This document shows positions 19,277 to 27,587 of a stretch of DNA of 64,000 nt, in pieces (position 1 is the stretch's first letter; each line of letters begins with the position of its first letter). The position numbers and the translations under genes are program-made. The DNA comes from Acaricomes phytoseiuli DSM 14247. GTDB taxonomy: Bacteria > Actinomycetota > Actinomycetes > Actinomycetales > Micrococcaceae. The stretch lies in contig NZ_AQXM01000056.1 of assembly GCF_000376245.1 (NCBI RefSeq), forward strand, positions 1 through 64,000, written 5' to 3'. Under the pieces are notes generated by a model that saw only the letters and a program-made list of their open reading frames with translations, made no database searches and had not been told where the DNA came from.

Positions 19277-20308
19277 TCAGCTCAGCTCGACGACCATTTT
19301 GCCGGTGTTGCCCCCGGCTAGCAGATCGATCATGGCCTGCGCGGTGTTCTCGAAACCGTGCACCGTGGTCTCCTGGGCACGGATCGTGCCATCGGCCAGC
19401 AGCGGTGCCATGAACCGGATGTACTCCTGCTCGTATTCGAAGTAGCTGCTGACCAGGAAGCCGCGCAGGGTGAGCTGTTTGCCCACCGCGAGGACGATGT
19501 TGCGGGGCCCCTGCAGAGCTTCGCCGGGCTTCCGGTTGTACTGGCTGATCGCCCCGCACAAGGCAGCACGTCCGAAGCCGTTCATCGCGCTCAGTGCGGC
19601 TTCGAGGTGATCTCCACCGACATTGTCGAAATACACGTCGACGCCTTCGATACCGCCTTTTTCCAGCGCGGATCCCAGCTGCTCATGGACCGGGGCATCG
19701 CGATAGTTGAAGGCCGCGTTGAACCCGAGATCCTGCAGCATCGCCACTTTCTCTGCGGAACCAGCGCTGCCGATCACCCATGATGCACCCAGCTGCCGGG
19801 CGATCTGCCCGGCGATGGAGCCCACGGCTCCTGCGGCACCGGAGATGAAAACAGCATCACCGGCTTTCATCTCGGCGATCTTGGTCAGGCCGATATAGGC
19901 GGTGAGCCCGGTCATGCCGAGCACGCCCAGATAGGCCGCAGCGGGGGCTACCGAGGTATCGATCGGCTGCACCTGATCCGCGGACAGCACCGCGAATTCG
20001 CGCCAACCCAAATAATGCATGACCATCTGACCGACCTCGACCTCAGCTGACCGGCTGGCGATCACCTCGCCCACCGCTCCGCCGTCGAGCGGCTGATCCA
20101 GCTGGAAAGGCTCTCCGTAGGACTTCGTATCGTCCATCCGCCCGCGCATATAGGGGTCCACGGAGAGAGCCTGGTTCGCCACCAGGACCTCACCCTCCTG
20201 GAGTTCCGGCAGCGGGGCTTCGGTCAGCCGGAAGTCCTCGAGCCGAGGCACCCCCTGTGGCCGGGCCGCCAGCTCGAACCAGCGAGTGGTCTGCGGCGCT
20301 TCGCTCAT
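19277..20308 (-). CDS. Zinc-independent MDR oxidoreductase (CurA / 2-alkenal reductase type)
   Basis: A 343-residue NADPH-dependent reductase of the leukotriene-B4-dehydrogenase/CurA branch of the medium-chain family, which reduces C=C bonds of alpha,beta-unsaturated carbonyls. Hallmarks: VDPYMRGRMDDTKSY near residue 50, LGMTGLTAYIGL near 130, the NADPH-binding GAAGAVGSIAGQIARQLGA near 158, and YFDNVGGDHLEAAL near 226. No zinc ligands are present, as expected. It overlaps the end of ohr by 4 bp, so the two are co-translated; both could act on reactive products of lipid peroxidation. Confidence 0.88.
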   Translation of the reverse strand: MSEAPQTTRWFELAARPQGVPRLEDFRLTEAPLPELQEGEVLVANQALSVDPYMRGRMDDTKSYGEPFQLDQPLDGGAVGEVIASRSAEVEVGQMVMHYLGWREFAVLSADQVQPIDTSVAPAAAYLGVLGMTGLTAYIGLTKIAEMKAGDAVFISGAAGAVGSIAGQIARQLGASWVIGSAGSAEKVAMLQDLGFNAAFNYRDAPVHEQLGSALEKGGIEGVDVYFDNVGGDHLEAALSAMNGFGRAALCGAISQYNRKPGEALQGPRNIVLAVGKQLTLRGFLVSSYFEYEQEYIRFMAPLLADGTIRAQETTVHGFENTAQAMIDLLAGGNTGKMVVELS

Positions 20309-20733
20309 GCTGCGGATCCGGTCGAGGAGAGCGTGACGTCGATGTTCCCGCGAGTCGCATTGGAGTAGGGGCAGACTTTGTGCGCGGCTTCGGTGAGCGA
20401 CTCGGCGGTGGCCTGATCGACATTCGGCACGCAGACGTGGAGGGAGACCTCCAACTGGTATCCACCCTCGCCGTTAGGGCCGATGCCGACCTTGGCCGAC
20501 ACCTCGCTGCCGTTCACATCGGCTTTCTCCCGCCGAGCCACGACGTGCAGCGCCGAGTGGAAGCACGCGGCGTACCCGGCGGCGAAGAGCTGCTCCGGGT
20601 TAGTGGCACCGCCCTGACCGCCCATCTCCTGCGGAACGGCCACCTCCACATCGAGGAGGCCGTCCGAACTGCGAACATGGCCGTCCCTGCCGGCACCAGT
20701 GGCCAGGGCTTCTGCGGTATACACGGTTTCCAT
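20305..20733 (-). CDS. ohr: Organic hydroperoxide resistance protein Ohr
   Basis: A 142-residue OsmC/Ohr-family thiol peroxidase that reduces organic and fatty-acid hydroperoxides. The two redox cysteines are present: GYAACFHSAL (about residue 59) and HKVCPYSNA (about 122). The N-terminus METVYTAEALATGAGRDGHV and the NPEQLFAAGYAACF block separate it from OsmC proper. No OhrR-type MarR regulator adjoins it, so its control is not visible here. It is first in a two-gene unit with the alkenal-type reductase. Confidence 0.94.
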   Translation of the reverse strand: METVYTAEALATGAGRDGHVRSSDGLLDVEVAVPQEMGGQGGATNPEQLFAAGYAACFHSALHVVARREKADVNGSEVSAKVGIGPNGEGGYQLEVSLHVCVPNVDQATAESLTEAAHKVCPYSNATRGNIDVTLSSTGSAA

Positions 20734-20840
20734 GAGATCTCCCTATCTTTGACAGCGATATCGAAGCGAGGCTAAGCGAGACGGGAGCGCTACTGCTCGA
20801 CTGCCCCCGCCGCTTCCCTCAGCTCCATCCAAAACCACAA

Positions 20841-22067
20841 TCACAAAGTACGCAAAGCCGCTGCGGCGAGCACCCGGATGCCGTACCCGAGCGCTCGCTC
20901 GTCCAGCACGTAATCGCCTCGGTGCAGATCGTAATGCTCCTCCCCGTCAACACCGTTGCTTCCGGGAGTATGCGTTCCGAGCCGGAGCATGGCCCCCGGA
21001 ATCTCCTGGAGGAACCAAGCGAAGTCCTCCCTGCCCATCGACTGCGGCGTCAGCACCACCGAATCCGGGCCCAGTTCTCCCCGGGCGGCGGTTTCGATCA
21101 GCGTGGTCTCGGATTCGGAGTTGACCACGGGCGGAACTCCGCGGAAATGGGTGACCTCGATCTGGACCCCATAAGGAGCCGCGACTTGCTGGACCACTTC
21201 ATCGAGCAGTTCCCCGGCAGCGTGCCAGGCTTCCCGATCCAGGCAGCGCATGGTCCCCCAGAGGAACCCCGAAGCAGGAATGGCATTGGGAGCGGCACCG
21301 GCCTGGATCTGCCCCCACACCACGGAGACTCCGCTGCGGACGTCGACCCGGCGGGAAAGCACAGCGGGGACGTTGACCGCGATCTCGGCGAGCGCGAAGA
21401 CCAGATCCTCGGTGAGATGGGGCCGCGAGGTGTGCCCGCCGCGCCCAGTCAGCTGGATCTTCACGGTATCCGAGGCCGAGGTGATGGCACCGATTCTGGT
21501 GCCGATCTTGCCCACCTCGATCCGCGGATCGCAGTGCAGCGCCAGCATCCTCGGCACACCTTCCAGAACGCCTTGGGCGATGCAGTCCAGCGCCCCGCCG
21601 GGCATCGTCTCCTCAGCGGGCTGGAAGAGGATCCGCACGGTGCCGTTCAACGGCTTGTGCTCATGCATCGCCTGCAGCACCAGGGCGATGCCCAGCATCG
21701 TGGTGGTGTGCACATCGTGACCGCAGGCGTGCGTGACGCCGTGATTCGTCGACGCCCAGGGCAGCCCGGTCTCCTCTAGCACCGGCAGGGCGTCGATATC
21801 CCCGCGCAGTGCCAGAGCGATGGGCCCCTGGCCGATATCGACAACAGCGCCCGTCGGCTCCAGGCGGCGCGGTTTCAGCCCGGCAGCGCTGAGCCGATCC
21901 GTGGTGCGGAACTCATGGCGGGACAGCTCGGGGTGGCGGTGCAGGTCGCGCCGGAACTCGATCAGCTCGGGTAGCAGCGGTTCGAGCCATGGGAGAACCG
22001 ACTCATCTGCTGGGACGCCCTGCACGCCCTGAGACTTTCCGTCATGAGACTGAGCGTAATAAGTCAC
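20841..22067 (-). CDS. M20-family amidohydrolase (hippurate/N-acyl amino acid hydrolase type)
   Basis: A 408-residue metal-dependent hydrolase of the M20D group. Visible: RRDLHRHPELSRHEF (typical start of the family), LRGDIDALPVLEETGLPWAS, the metal motif ACGHDVHTTTML near residue 113, the QPAEETMPGGA glutamate pair near 152, a dimerisation domain beginning GRGGHTSRPH, and a final metal His near 370 in the shortened GTHTPGSNG context. These enzymes split N-acyl amino acids, hippurate or IAA conjugates; the substrate cannot be told from sequence. It stands alone between ohr and a decayed remnant. Confidence 0.85.
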   Translation of the reverse strand: MTYYAQSHDGKSQGVQGVPADESVLPWLEPLLPELIEFRRDLHRHPELSRHEFRTTDRLSAAGLKPRRLEPTGAVVDIGQGPIALALRGDIDALPVLEETGLPWASTNHGVTHACGHDVHTTTMLGIALVLQAMHEHKPLNGTVRILFQPAEETMPGGALDCIAQGVLEGVPRMLALHCDPRIEVGKIGTRIGAITSASDTVKIQLTGRGGHTSRPHLTEDLVFALAEIAVNVPAVLSRRVDVRSGVSVVWGQIQAGAAPNAIPASGFLWGTMRCLDREAWHAAGELLDEVVQQVAAPYGVQIEVTHFRGVPPVVNSESETTLIETAARGELGPDSVVLTPQSMGREDFAWFLQEIPGAMLRLGTHTPGSNGVDGEEHYDLHRGDYVLDERALGYGIRVLAAAALRTL

Positions 22068-22123
22068 CTCTTGACTTTAGCCAAGAGGCAGACCAGATCC
22101 CTCATTATTGTTTCAGCTTTGTG

Positions 22124-22315
22124 TCAGCGCATGGTGGATCTACTCGCCGAGGCTATCGGTATCGCAGGGGTCGAGTTTGGCATGATGCCCCAGGGGGTGG
22201 GCCAGGGGCGCGGGGTTTCGAGCTGATAGACAAAAGGAACCGCGTAGTCGATGAGCGCTTTGCCGGGCGACGTGCGCCCTACCGCCTCCCCCGGTACCGA
22301 GCACTGCGATTTTCA
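22124..22315 (-). pseudogene. Remnant of an NADPH-dependent F420 reductase-like gene
   Basis: GTG at 22315 has GGAGG directly upstream and begins MKIAVLGTGGGGRAH, the exact start of the Rossmann fold in NADPH:F420 reductase-type proteins. After 17 residues the frame jumps to RQALIDYAVPFVYQ, which resembles the family's later (V)LIDxxNPLDF strand, and a different frame nearby reads DTDSLGE followed by a stop, resembling the family's NTDSLGEQ motif. The open frame stops after 63 codons, against about 200-220 in intact members. This looks like a gene with a large internal deletion and frameshifts. The assignment rests on short motifs. Confidence 0.5.
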
Positions 22316-22355
22316 CGGATCCTCCTTGGGGTCGTCGATACCGATGCTGCTGCCG

Positions 22356-23528
22356 TCAGAGGACGTCGACGTCCCCGGAGGCTTTGAGGCTTTCCACGGC
22401 CTCTTTGACGCGCTGCGCATGAGCCGAGGTGGTGACCAAAAGGGCGTCGGGGGTATCCACCACGACGACATCGTCGATGCCGATCAGCGCGATCACCCGT
22501 TTGGTGTCCGTGACCACCACGCCGGAGGCGTCTTCGCTGAAGACCCGGTGCGTGCCCTCGCCGAGAACCGTGATGACTTCAGAGTCCTTGGCGCTGTTGA
22601 GCCGGCCGATCGCAGCGAAATCCCCGACATCGTCCCAACGGAACGATGCCGGGATCACCGCTACATCACCGGCAGCGGCGGCGGGTTCGGCCACCGCGTA
22701 ATCGATGGCGGTCTTGGGCAGCTGCTGCCAGATCCGTGCGGTGACCTCATCGCGCTCCGGGGTGTCCCAGGCCTTGGCGATCTCGGTCAGCCCGGCGTGC
22801 AGCTGAGGCTCATTGGCTTCCAAGTGCTGCAGCAGGAGGGCGACCGGGGCCACGAACATCCCGGCGTTCCAGTGGTAGTCGCCGGCAGCCAGATAGCGCT
22901 CCGCGGTAGCCTGATCCGGCTTCTCCACGAACTCGGCCACGGTATGCGCGTTCGGCGCTCCCGGGACGTCCAGGCCGGCACCGGTGCGGATATAGCCGAA
23001 ACCGGTCGAGGCGTGGGTGGGCGTGATCCCGATGGTGACGATCTTGCCGGTGGCGGCAGTGCGCACGGCCTCCAGCACGGCCTCCTGGAAGAGGTTGTCG
23101 CCGCTGATCACGTGATCGGCGGCGAAGGACCCCATGATGATGCTGGGATCCCGCTCGTAGAGGATGGCAGCGGCGAGACCGATCGCCGCAGCGGAATCTT
23201 TGGGTTCGCTTTCCAGCACCAGATCGGAGTCCTTGACTTCCGGAAGCTGGGCGCAGACCGCTTCCCGGTGGGCGACGCCGGTCACCAGGAGGATGCGATC
23301 CCCGGCTAGGGGCTGCAGGCGGTCGAAGGTGGAGCGCAGAAGGGTACTTCCGGAGCCGGTGAGATCATGCAGGAACTTCGGCGCACCGGCTCGGGAGAGC
23401 GGCCAGAGCCTGGTGCCGACTCCGCCAGCCGGGATCACCGCGTGGAAAGCCGCTAGATCCTGCTGGGCCTGGGCTGGTTGCTCCGATGCCGTGCGCGCAT
23501 CAGTCTGATCAAGAGAAGAGTCGGCCAC
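22356..23528 (-). CDS. manC: Mannose-1-phosphate guanylyltransferase
   Basis: A 390-residue nucleotidyltransferase making GDP-mannose from mannose-1-phosphate and GTP. The signature is VIPAGGVGTRLWPLSRAGAPKF at residues 30-51, followed by EPKDSAAAIGLAAA, the Asp in GSFAADHVIS that binds Mg-GTP, the FVEKPDQATAERYL motif and WNAGMFV. The C-terminal isomerase domain of bifunctional ManC is absent, which is normal for actinobacteria. GDP-mannose feeds lipomannan/phosphatidylinositol mannosides and O-mannosylation. A decayed glycosyltransferase tail lies just upstream. Confidence 0.93.
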   Translation of the reverse strand: MADSSLDQTDARTASEQPAQAQQDLAAFHAVIPAGGVGTRLWPLSRAGAPKFLHDLTGSGSTLLRSTFDRLQPLAGDRILLVTGVAHREAVCAQLPEVKDSDLVLESEPKDSAAAIGLAAAILYERDPSIIMGSFAADHVISGDNLFQEAVLEAVRTAATGKIVTIGITPTHASTGFGYIRTGAGLDVPGAPNAHTVAEFVEKPDQATAERYLAAGDYHWNAGMFVAPVALLLQHLEANEPQLHAGLTEIAKAWDTPERDEVTARIWQQLPKTAIDYAVAEPAAAAGDVAVIPASFRWDDVGDFAAIGRLNSAKDSEVITVLGEGTHRVFSEDASGVVVTDTKRVIALIGIDDVVVVDTPDALLVTTSAHAQRVKEAVESLKASGDVDVL

Positions 23529-23590
23529 AAAGGCTCCACGTGCTAATAGAAGTTACAGGGTCATGACGGGGCCTTGAAGAACAAAGGTCG

Positions 23591-23701
23591 TCACAAGGTC
23601 GCATATGTCTTATAGATAACTGCTGAAGAACTGCCGATCATTTTATCCCATGTATTGGCGTATTGGCTTCGACCGTTTTCACGAGTCGCCGCCAGCCGGC
23701 T
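23591..23701 (-). pseudogene. Possible C-terminal remnant of a GT4 glycosyltransferase
   Basis: Minus-strand codons from 23701 to a TGA at 23591 read SRLAATRENGRSQYANTWDK then MIGSSSAVIYKTYATL. The pattern (basic helix, TWDKM, then VIYK near the end) matches the C-terminus of family 4 glycosyltransferases, which typically finish with WDR...VYRE. The frame is closed immediately upstream by several stop codons. GT4 mannosyltransferases commonly neighbour manC. The remnant is only 36 codons, so the call is tentative. Confidence 0.35.
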
Positions 23702-23961
23702 TCAAGGCCGTAGTTAACCACCGGAAAGAGCCCCGATCCGTGGAATCGAATCGGCTTCGGCGCACCCACCGGAAGGATGAATACGACGAGGTGTGAAGCA
23801 GCCCACAGACCAAGGGAAGCCTAAGTTGAGTAAGCGGCGGGGGAGGCCTAGATTTACCCTTGAAGTAAGCCAGCTGAAAGAGCTGAGCTTTCGGTAACGG
23901 CCGAACCGAGCAGAGGCACGCTGAGGTTTTGCTGCCGTTGCCCTACAGGGAGGTTTATTCA
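23702..23961. other. Non-coding upstream region of the sdh operon
   Basis: About 260 bp without a convincing gene on either strand; frames are short and interrupted. It should contain the sdhC promoter. The ribosome site is clear: GGGAGG at about 23948-23953, 8 nt before the GTG. I see no strong -35/-10 pair, riboswitch fold or long dyad here. Confidence 0.5.
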
Positions 23962-24354
23962 GTGCCGACAAAACCAGCTGGCACCCTGTACCGCGGCCGG
24001 GAAGGCATGTGGTCCTGGGTCGGGCATCGGGTCACCGGTGTGGTGATCTTCTTCTTCCTGTTGGTACACGTTCTGGACACCTCTTTGGTGCGTGTCTCAC
24101 CGGAAGCCTACGACGCTGTTATTGGCACCTATAAGAATCCGGTCATGGGTCTGGGCGAAGTCGCCCTCGTCGCCGCGATCGTCTTCCACGCCTTCAACGG
24201 CTTGCGGATCATCGCCATTGACTTCTGGAAGAAGGGCCCCAAGTACCAGCGTCAGCTGCTCTGGGGCGTCGGGATTCTCTGGTTCCTCGTAATGGTGCCG
24301 TTCACAATCCGACAGCTGAGCATCGTCTTGGCACCGCTATGGGGAGGGAACTGA
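23962..24354 (+). CDS. sdhC: Succinate dehydrogenase cytochrome b556 subunit
   Basis: A 130-residue membrane subunit with three helices that anchors succinate dehydrogenase and helps bind heme and menaquinone. It starts at the GTG after GGGAGG: MPTKPAGTLYRGREGMWSWVGHRVTGVV, with the SdhC signature arginine/serine region and the heme-ligand His candidates in HRVTG, FFLLVHVLDT and VFHAFNGLRI. An upstream TTG at 23929 would add 11 residues but has no ribosome site. The stop overlaps the sdhD start (TGATG). Confidence 0.93.
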   Translation: MPTKPAGTLYRGREGMWSWVGHRVTGVVIFFFLLVHVLDTSLVRVSPEAYDAVIGTYKNPVMGLGEVALVAAIVFHAFNGLRIIAIDFWKKGPKYQRQLLWGVGILWFLVMVPFTIRQLSIVLAPLWGGN

Positions 24355-24812
24355 TGACGACCATCGAAGCCCCGCGCAGCAAGGCTAGTAAAGCCAAATA
24401 TCAGCGCAGCGGCCGTTCTGGCTCCAACTTCGAGATGCTGGCCTGGCTTTTCATGCGCGTCTCCGGTGTTTTCCTGATCGTGCTGATCTTCGGCCACCTC
24501 TTCGTGAACCTGATGCTCGGCGAAGGCGTCAAGCAGATCGATTTCGCCTTCGTCGCGGGCAAATGGGCCAACCCTTTCTGGCAGTATTGGGCGCTCATCA
24601 TGCTCTGGCTGGCGATGCTCCACGGCACCAACGGCGTGCGCACCATCATCAATGACTATGCCGAACGGGTCAGCACCCGAATCGCACTGAAGTCGGTGCT
24701 GTACATCGCCACCGTCGTGATCATCTCGCTGGGCACCATGGTGATCTTCACCTTCGATCCGTGCATCGATGCGCCGGGCCAGTTGCCTGCTTTCTGCCCG
24801 GCACCCCAATAA
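24354..24812 (+). CDS. sdhD: Succinate dehydrogenase hydrophobic anchor subunit
   Basis: A 152-residue membrane subunit with three helices. The N-terminal 30 residues are basic and polar (SKASKAKYQRSGRSGSNFE), then the first helix follows with ligand His in IFGHLFVNLM. A second conserved His lies in AMLHGTNGVRTIINDY, and the third helix is VLYIATVVIISLG. The ATG at 24354 shares its A with the sdhC stop, and GGAGGG lies within the end of sdhC, so the two are coupled. The C-terminus (DPCIDAPGQLPAFCPAPQ) is polar with two Cys. Confidence 0.92.
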   Translation: MTTIEAPRSKASKAKYQRSGRSGSNFEMLAWLFMRVSGVFLIVLIFGHLFVNLMLGEGVKQIDFAFVAGKWANPFWQYWALIMLWLAMLHGTNGVRTIINDYAERVSTRIALKSVLYIATVVIISLGTMVIFTFDPCIDAPGQLPAFCPAPQ

Positions 24813-24865
24813 TCCGCGCTTTCCGGCCCCGGTGACGCAGCAGAGCTGCCCCGGAGCGGGAGGCG

Positions 24866-24882
24866 GAAGCCCCGAGGGCTTC
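24866..24882. repeat. Small hairpin between sdhD and sdhA
   Basis: GAAGCCC-CGA-GGGCTTC, a perfect 7-bp stem with a 3-nt loop in the 116-bp gap between sdhD and sdhA. Compact GC-rich intercistronic stems often affect message stability within operons; no U tract follows, so it is not a full terminator. Confidence 0.4.
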
Positions 24883-24928
24883 ATAGTTATCAACAGTTCA
24901 GATTCATATCCGCCAAGGAGCACATGGC

Positions 24929-26701
24929 ATGCAGGTTCATAAGTACGACGTGGTGATCGTCGGGGCCGGCGGCGCCGGAATGCGAGCCGCTATCGAAGCC
25001 GGCCAGCGTGCCCACACCGCCGTACTCACCAAGCTCTACCCGACGCGATCGCACACCGGTGCGGCGCAGGGCGGAATGTGCGCTGCACTGGCGAACGTCG
25101 AAGAGGACAACTGGGAGTGGCACACCTTCGACACCGTCAAGGGCGGCGACTACCTCGTCGACCAGGACGCGGCAGAGGTCATGGCCAAAGAAGCCATCGA
25201 CGCAGTGCTGGACCTGGAGAAAATGGGCCTGCCGTTCAACCGCACCCCCGAGGGCCGGATCGATCAGCGCCGCTTTGGCGGGCATACCCGCGATCACGGC
25301 AAGGCACCCGTGCGCCGGGCCTGCTACGCCGCGGACCGCACCGGTCACATGATCCTGCAAACGCTGTACCAAAACTGCGTCAAGCACAATGTCGAGTTCT
25401 ACAACGAGTACTACGTGCTGGATCTGCTCGTCGTCGAAGAAGAGCATGAAGGCACGATGCGCAAGCGGGTCGCCGGGGTGGTTTCCTACGATCTAGCCTC
25501 CGGCGAGCTGCACGTCTTCCAGGCGAAGTCCGTGGTCTTCGCCTCCGGTGGTGCGGGCAAGGTTTTCAAGACCACCTCGAACGCGCACACGCTCACCGGA
25601 GACGGTATGGCGATCGCCTTCCGGCGCGGCATCCCGCTGGAGGACATGGAATTCTTCCAGTTCCACCCGACCGGCCTGGCCGGTCTGGGCATTCTGCTCT
25701 CCGAAGCGGCCCGCGGCGAAGGCGCGATCCTGCGCAACTCCGAGGGCGAGCGGTTCATGGAGCGCTACGCCCCCACCATCAAAGACCTTGCGCCGCGTGA
25801 CATCGTGGCCCGGTCCATGGCGAACGAAGTCCGGGAAGGTCGCGGCTGCGGGCCGAACAAGGACTACGTGCTGCTCGATCTGACCCACCTGGAGCCCGAG
25901 CACATCGAGGCCAAGCTCCCGGACATCACCGAGTTCGCACGCACCTACCTGGGCGTCGAACCGTTCACCGAACCGGTGCCGGTCTTCCCCACCGCGCATT
26001 ACGCGATGGGCGGCATCCCGACCAATGTCGAATCCGAAGTGCTCGAAGACAATGACACCGTGATCCCCGGGCTCTTCGCCGCCGGGGAGGTGGCCTGCGT
26101 CTCCGTGCACGGCTCGAACCGACTGGGCACCAACTCCCTGCTCGATATCAACGTCTTCGGCAAACGTGCGGGCATCGCCGCGGCGGAATACGCCAAACAC
26201 GCCGATTTCGTGGAGCTCCCGGAGGATCCGGAGGCCTACACCATCGCACTGCTGGACCATGTCCGGGCGTCCGATGGCGGCGAGAAGGTCGCGGCGATCC
26301 GCAAAGATCTTCAGGACACCATGGACGCCAATATGCAGGTGTTCCGGTCCGCGCAGACCCTGCACAGGGCGCTCGACGACATCGCATCCCTGGAGGAGCG
26401 CTACGCGCGGATCACGGTGCAGGACAAGGGCAAGCGCTTCAACCTGGACCTGCTCGAGGCCGTCGAGCTCGGTTTCCTTCTGGAGCTGGCCAAAGTGATG
26501 ACCGTCGCCGCACTGCACCGCGAAGAGTCCCGGGGCGGCCACTTCCGCGAGGACTTCCCGGACCGAGACGACGAGAAATTCATGAAGCATTCAATGGCTT
26601 ATCTGGATGATGCGGCGGAGGCCGAGCATATCGCCGGCATCCGGCTGGACACCAAACCCGTGGTGTTCACCCGCTACGAGCCGATGGTGAGGAAGTACTA
26701 G
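24929..26701 (+). CDS. sdhA: Succinate dehydrogenase flavoprotein subunit
   Basis: A 590-residue subunit carrying covalent FAD that oxidises succinate to fumarate. Dinucleotide motif GAGGAG at residues 12-17, the FAD-attachment segment RSHTGAAQGG with His at about 42, the substrate region FHPTGLAGLG, the catalytic Arg region in RDIVARSMANEVREGRG, and HYAMGGIPTNVESEV and HGSNRLGTNSLLD near 345-405. AAGGAG lies 8 nt before the ATG; an out-of-frame ATG at 24924 is ignored. 2 bp before sdhB, so the two are coupled. Confidence 0.96.
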   Translation: MQVHKYDVVIVGAGGAGMRAAIEAGQRAHTAVLTKLYPTRSHTGAAQGGMCAALANVEEDNWEWHTFDTVKGGDYLVDQDAAEVMAKEAIDAVLDLEKMGLPFNRTPEGRIDQRRFGGHTRDHGKAPVRRACYAADRTGHMILQTLYQNCVKHNVEFYNEYYVLDLLVVEEEHEGTMRKRVAGVVSYDLASGELHVFQAKSVVFASGGAGKVFKTTSNAHTLTGDGMAIAFRRGIPLEDMEFFQFHPTGLAGLGILLSEAARGEGAILRNSEGERFMERYAPTIKDLAPRDIVARSMANEVREGRGCGPNKDYVLLDLTHLEPEHIEAKLPDITEFARTYLGVEPFTEPVPVFPTAHYAMGGIPTNVESEVLEDNDTVIPGLFAAGEVACVSVHGSNRLGTNSLLDINVFGKRAGIAAAEYAKHADFVELPEDPEAYTIALLDHVRASDGGEKVAAIRKDLQDTMDANMQVFRSAQTLHRALDDIASLEERYARITVQDKGKRFNLDLLEAVELGFLLELAKVMTVAALHREESRGGHFREDFPDRDDEKFMKHSMAYLDDAAEAEHIAGIRLDTKPVVFTRYEPMVRKY

Positions 26702-26703
26702 TC

Positions 26704-27504
26704 ATGACCGCAACTGCATCGACTCCAGTGGAGACCGCCGAGCCGGCCTCGAAAGTAGAGCTGCCGGCCAGCGTCGGCGGCGGGGGCGAGATTCCCACCT
26801 TCGATATCACGCTCAAAGTGCGCCGGTACAACCCGGAGTTCGAGGACGAGGGCCACTGGGACGAATACCAGCTGACCATGTACGGCACCGATCGAGTGCT
26901 CGACGCCTTGCACAAGGTGAAGTGGGAGATCGACGGCTCGCTGTCCTTCCGCCGCTCCTGCGCACACGGCATCTGCGGCTCGGACGCGATGCGGATCAAC
27001 GCCCGCAACCGGCTCGCCTGCAAAACCCTACTCAAGGACCTGGACACCTCCAAGCCGATCACCGTCGAGCCGATCAAGGGCCTGCCCATCGAGAAAGACC
27101 TCATCGTGGACATGGAGCCATTTTTCCAGTCCTACCGCGAGGTGATGCCCTTCCTGATCAACAAGGGCCACGAGCCCACTCGGGAGCGCCTGCAGTCCGC
27201 AGAGGATCGCGCCCGCTTCGACGACACCACTAAATGCATCCTGTGCGCCGCGTGCACGAGCTCCTGCCCGGTGTTCTGGACCGATGGCCAGTACTTCGGG
27301 CCGGCGGCGATCGTCAACGCGCACCGCTTCATCTTCGACTCCCGTGATGACGCCGGGGACATGCGCCTGGAGATCCTCAACGACAAAGAAGGCGTCTGGC
27401 GCTGCCGGACGACCTTCAACTGCACCGAGGCCTGTCCGCGCGGCATCGAGGTCACCAAGGCTATCGCCGAGGTGAAGCAGGCCATCCTGACGCGCAGCGT
27501 ATAA
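26704..27504 (+). CDS. sdhB: Succinate dehydrogenase iron-sulfur subunit
   Basis: A 266-residue electron-transfer subunit. The 2Fe-2S cluster cysteines lie in RRSCAHGICGSDAMRI and NRLACKT; the 4Fe-4S and 3Fe-4S ligands lie in CILCAACTSSCPVFW and CRTTFNCTEACPRGI. The first 30 residues are a low-complexity extension (TASTPVETAEPASKVEL). It passes electrons from SdhA to menaquinone bound by SdhCD. Last gene of sdhCDAB, followed 15 bp later by a strong terminator. Confidence 0.96.
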   Translation: MTATASTPVETAEPASKVELPASVGGGGEIPTFDITLKVRRYNPEFEDEGHWDEYQLTMYGTDRVLDALHKVKWEIDGSLSFRRSCAHGICGSDAMRINARNRLACKTLLKDLDTSKPITVEPIKGLPIEKDLIVDMEPFFQSYREVMPFLINKGHEPTRERLQSAEDRARFDDTTKCILCAACTSSCPVFWTDGQYFGPAAIVNAHRFIFDSRDDAGDMRLEILNDKEGVWRCRTTFNCTEACPRGIEVTKAIAEVKQAILTRSV

Positions 27505-27518
27505 CAGCATGATCTGAA

Positions 27519-27557
27519 AAAGCAGAGCCCGGGCCGCCACGGCCCGGGCTCTGCTTT
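27519..27557. terminator. Terminator between sdhB and mgtC (convergent genes)
   Basis: Perfect 17-bp stem (27519-27535 and 27541-27557), GC-rich core flanked by AAA/TTT, loop GCCAC, with TTTT just after on the plus strand. It serves sdhB and probably also the convergent MgtC gene. Confidence 0.85.
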
Positions 27558-27587
27558 ACTTTTGCAAGGCTTTACTCAGCACTTCCC

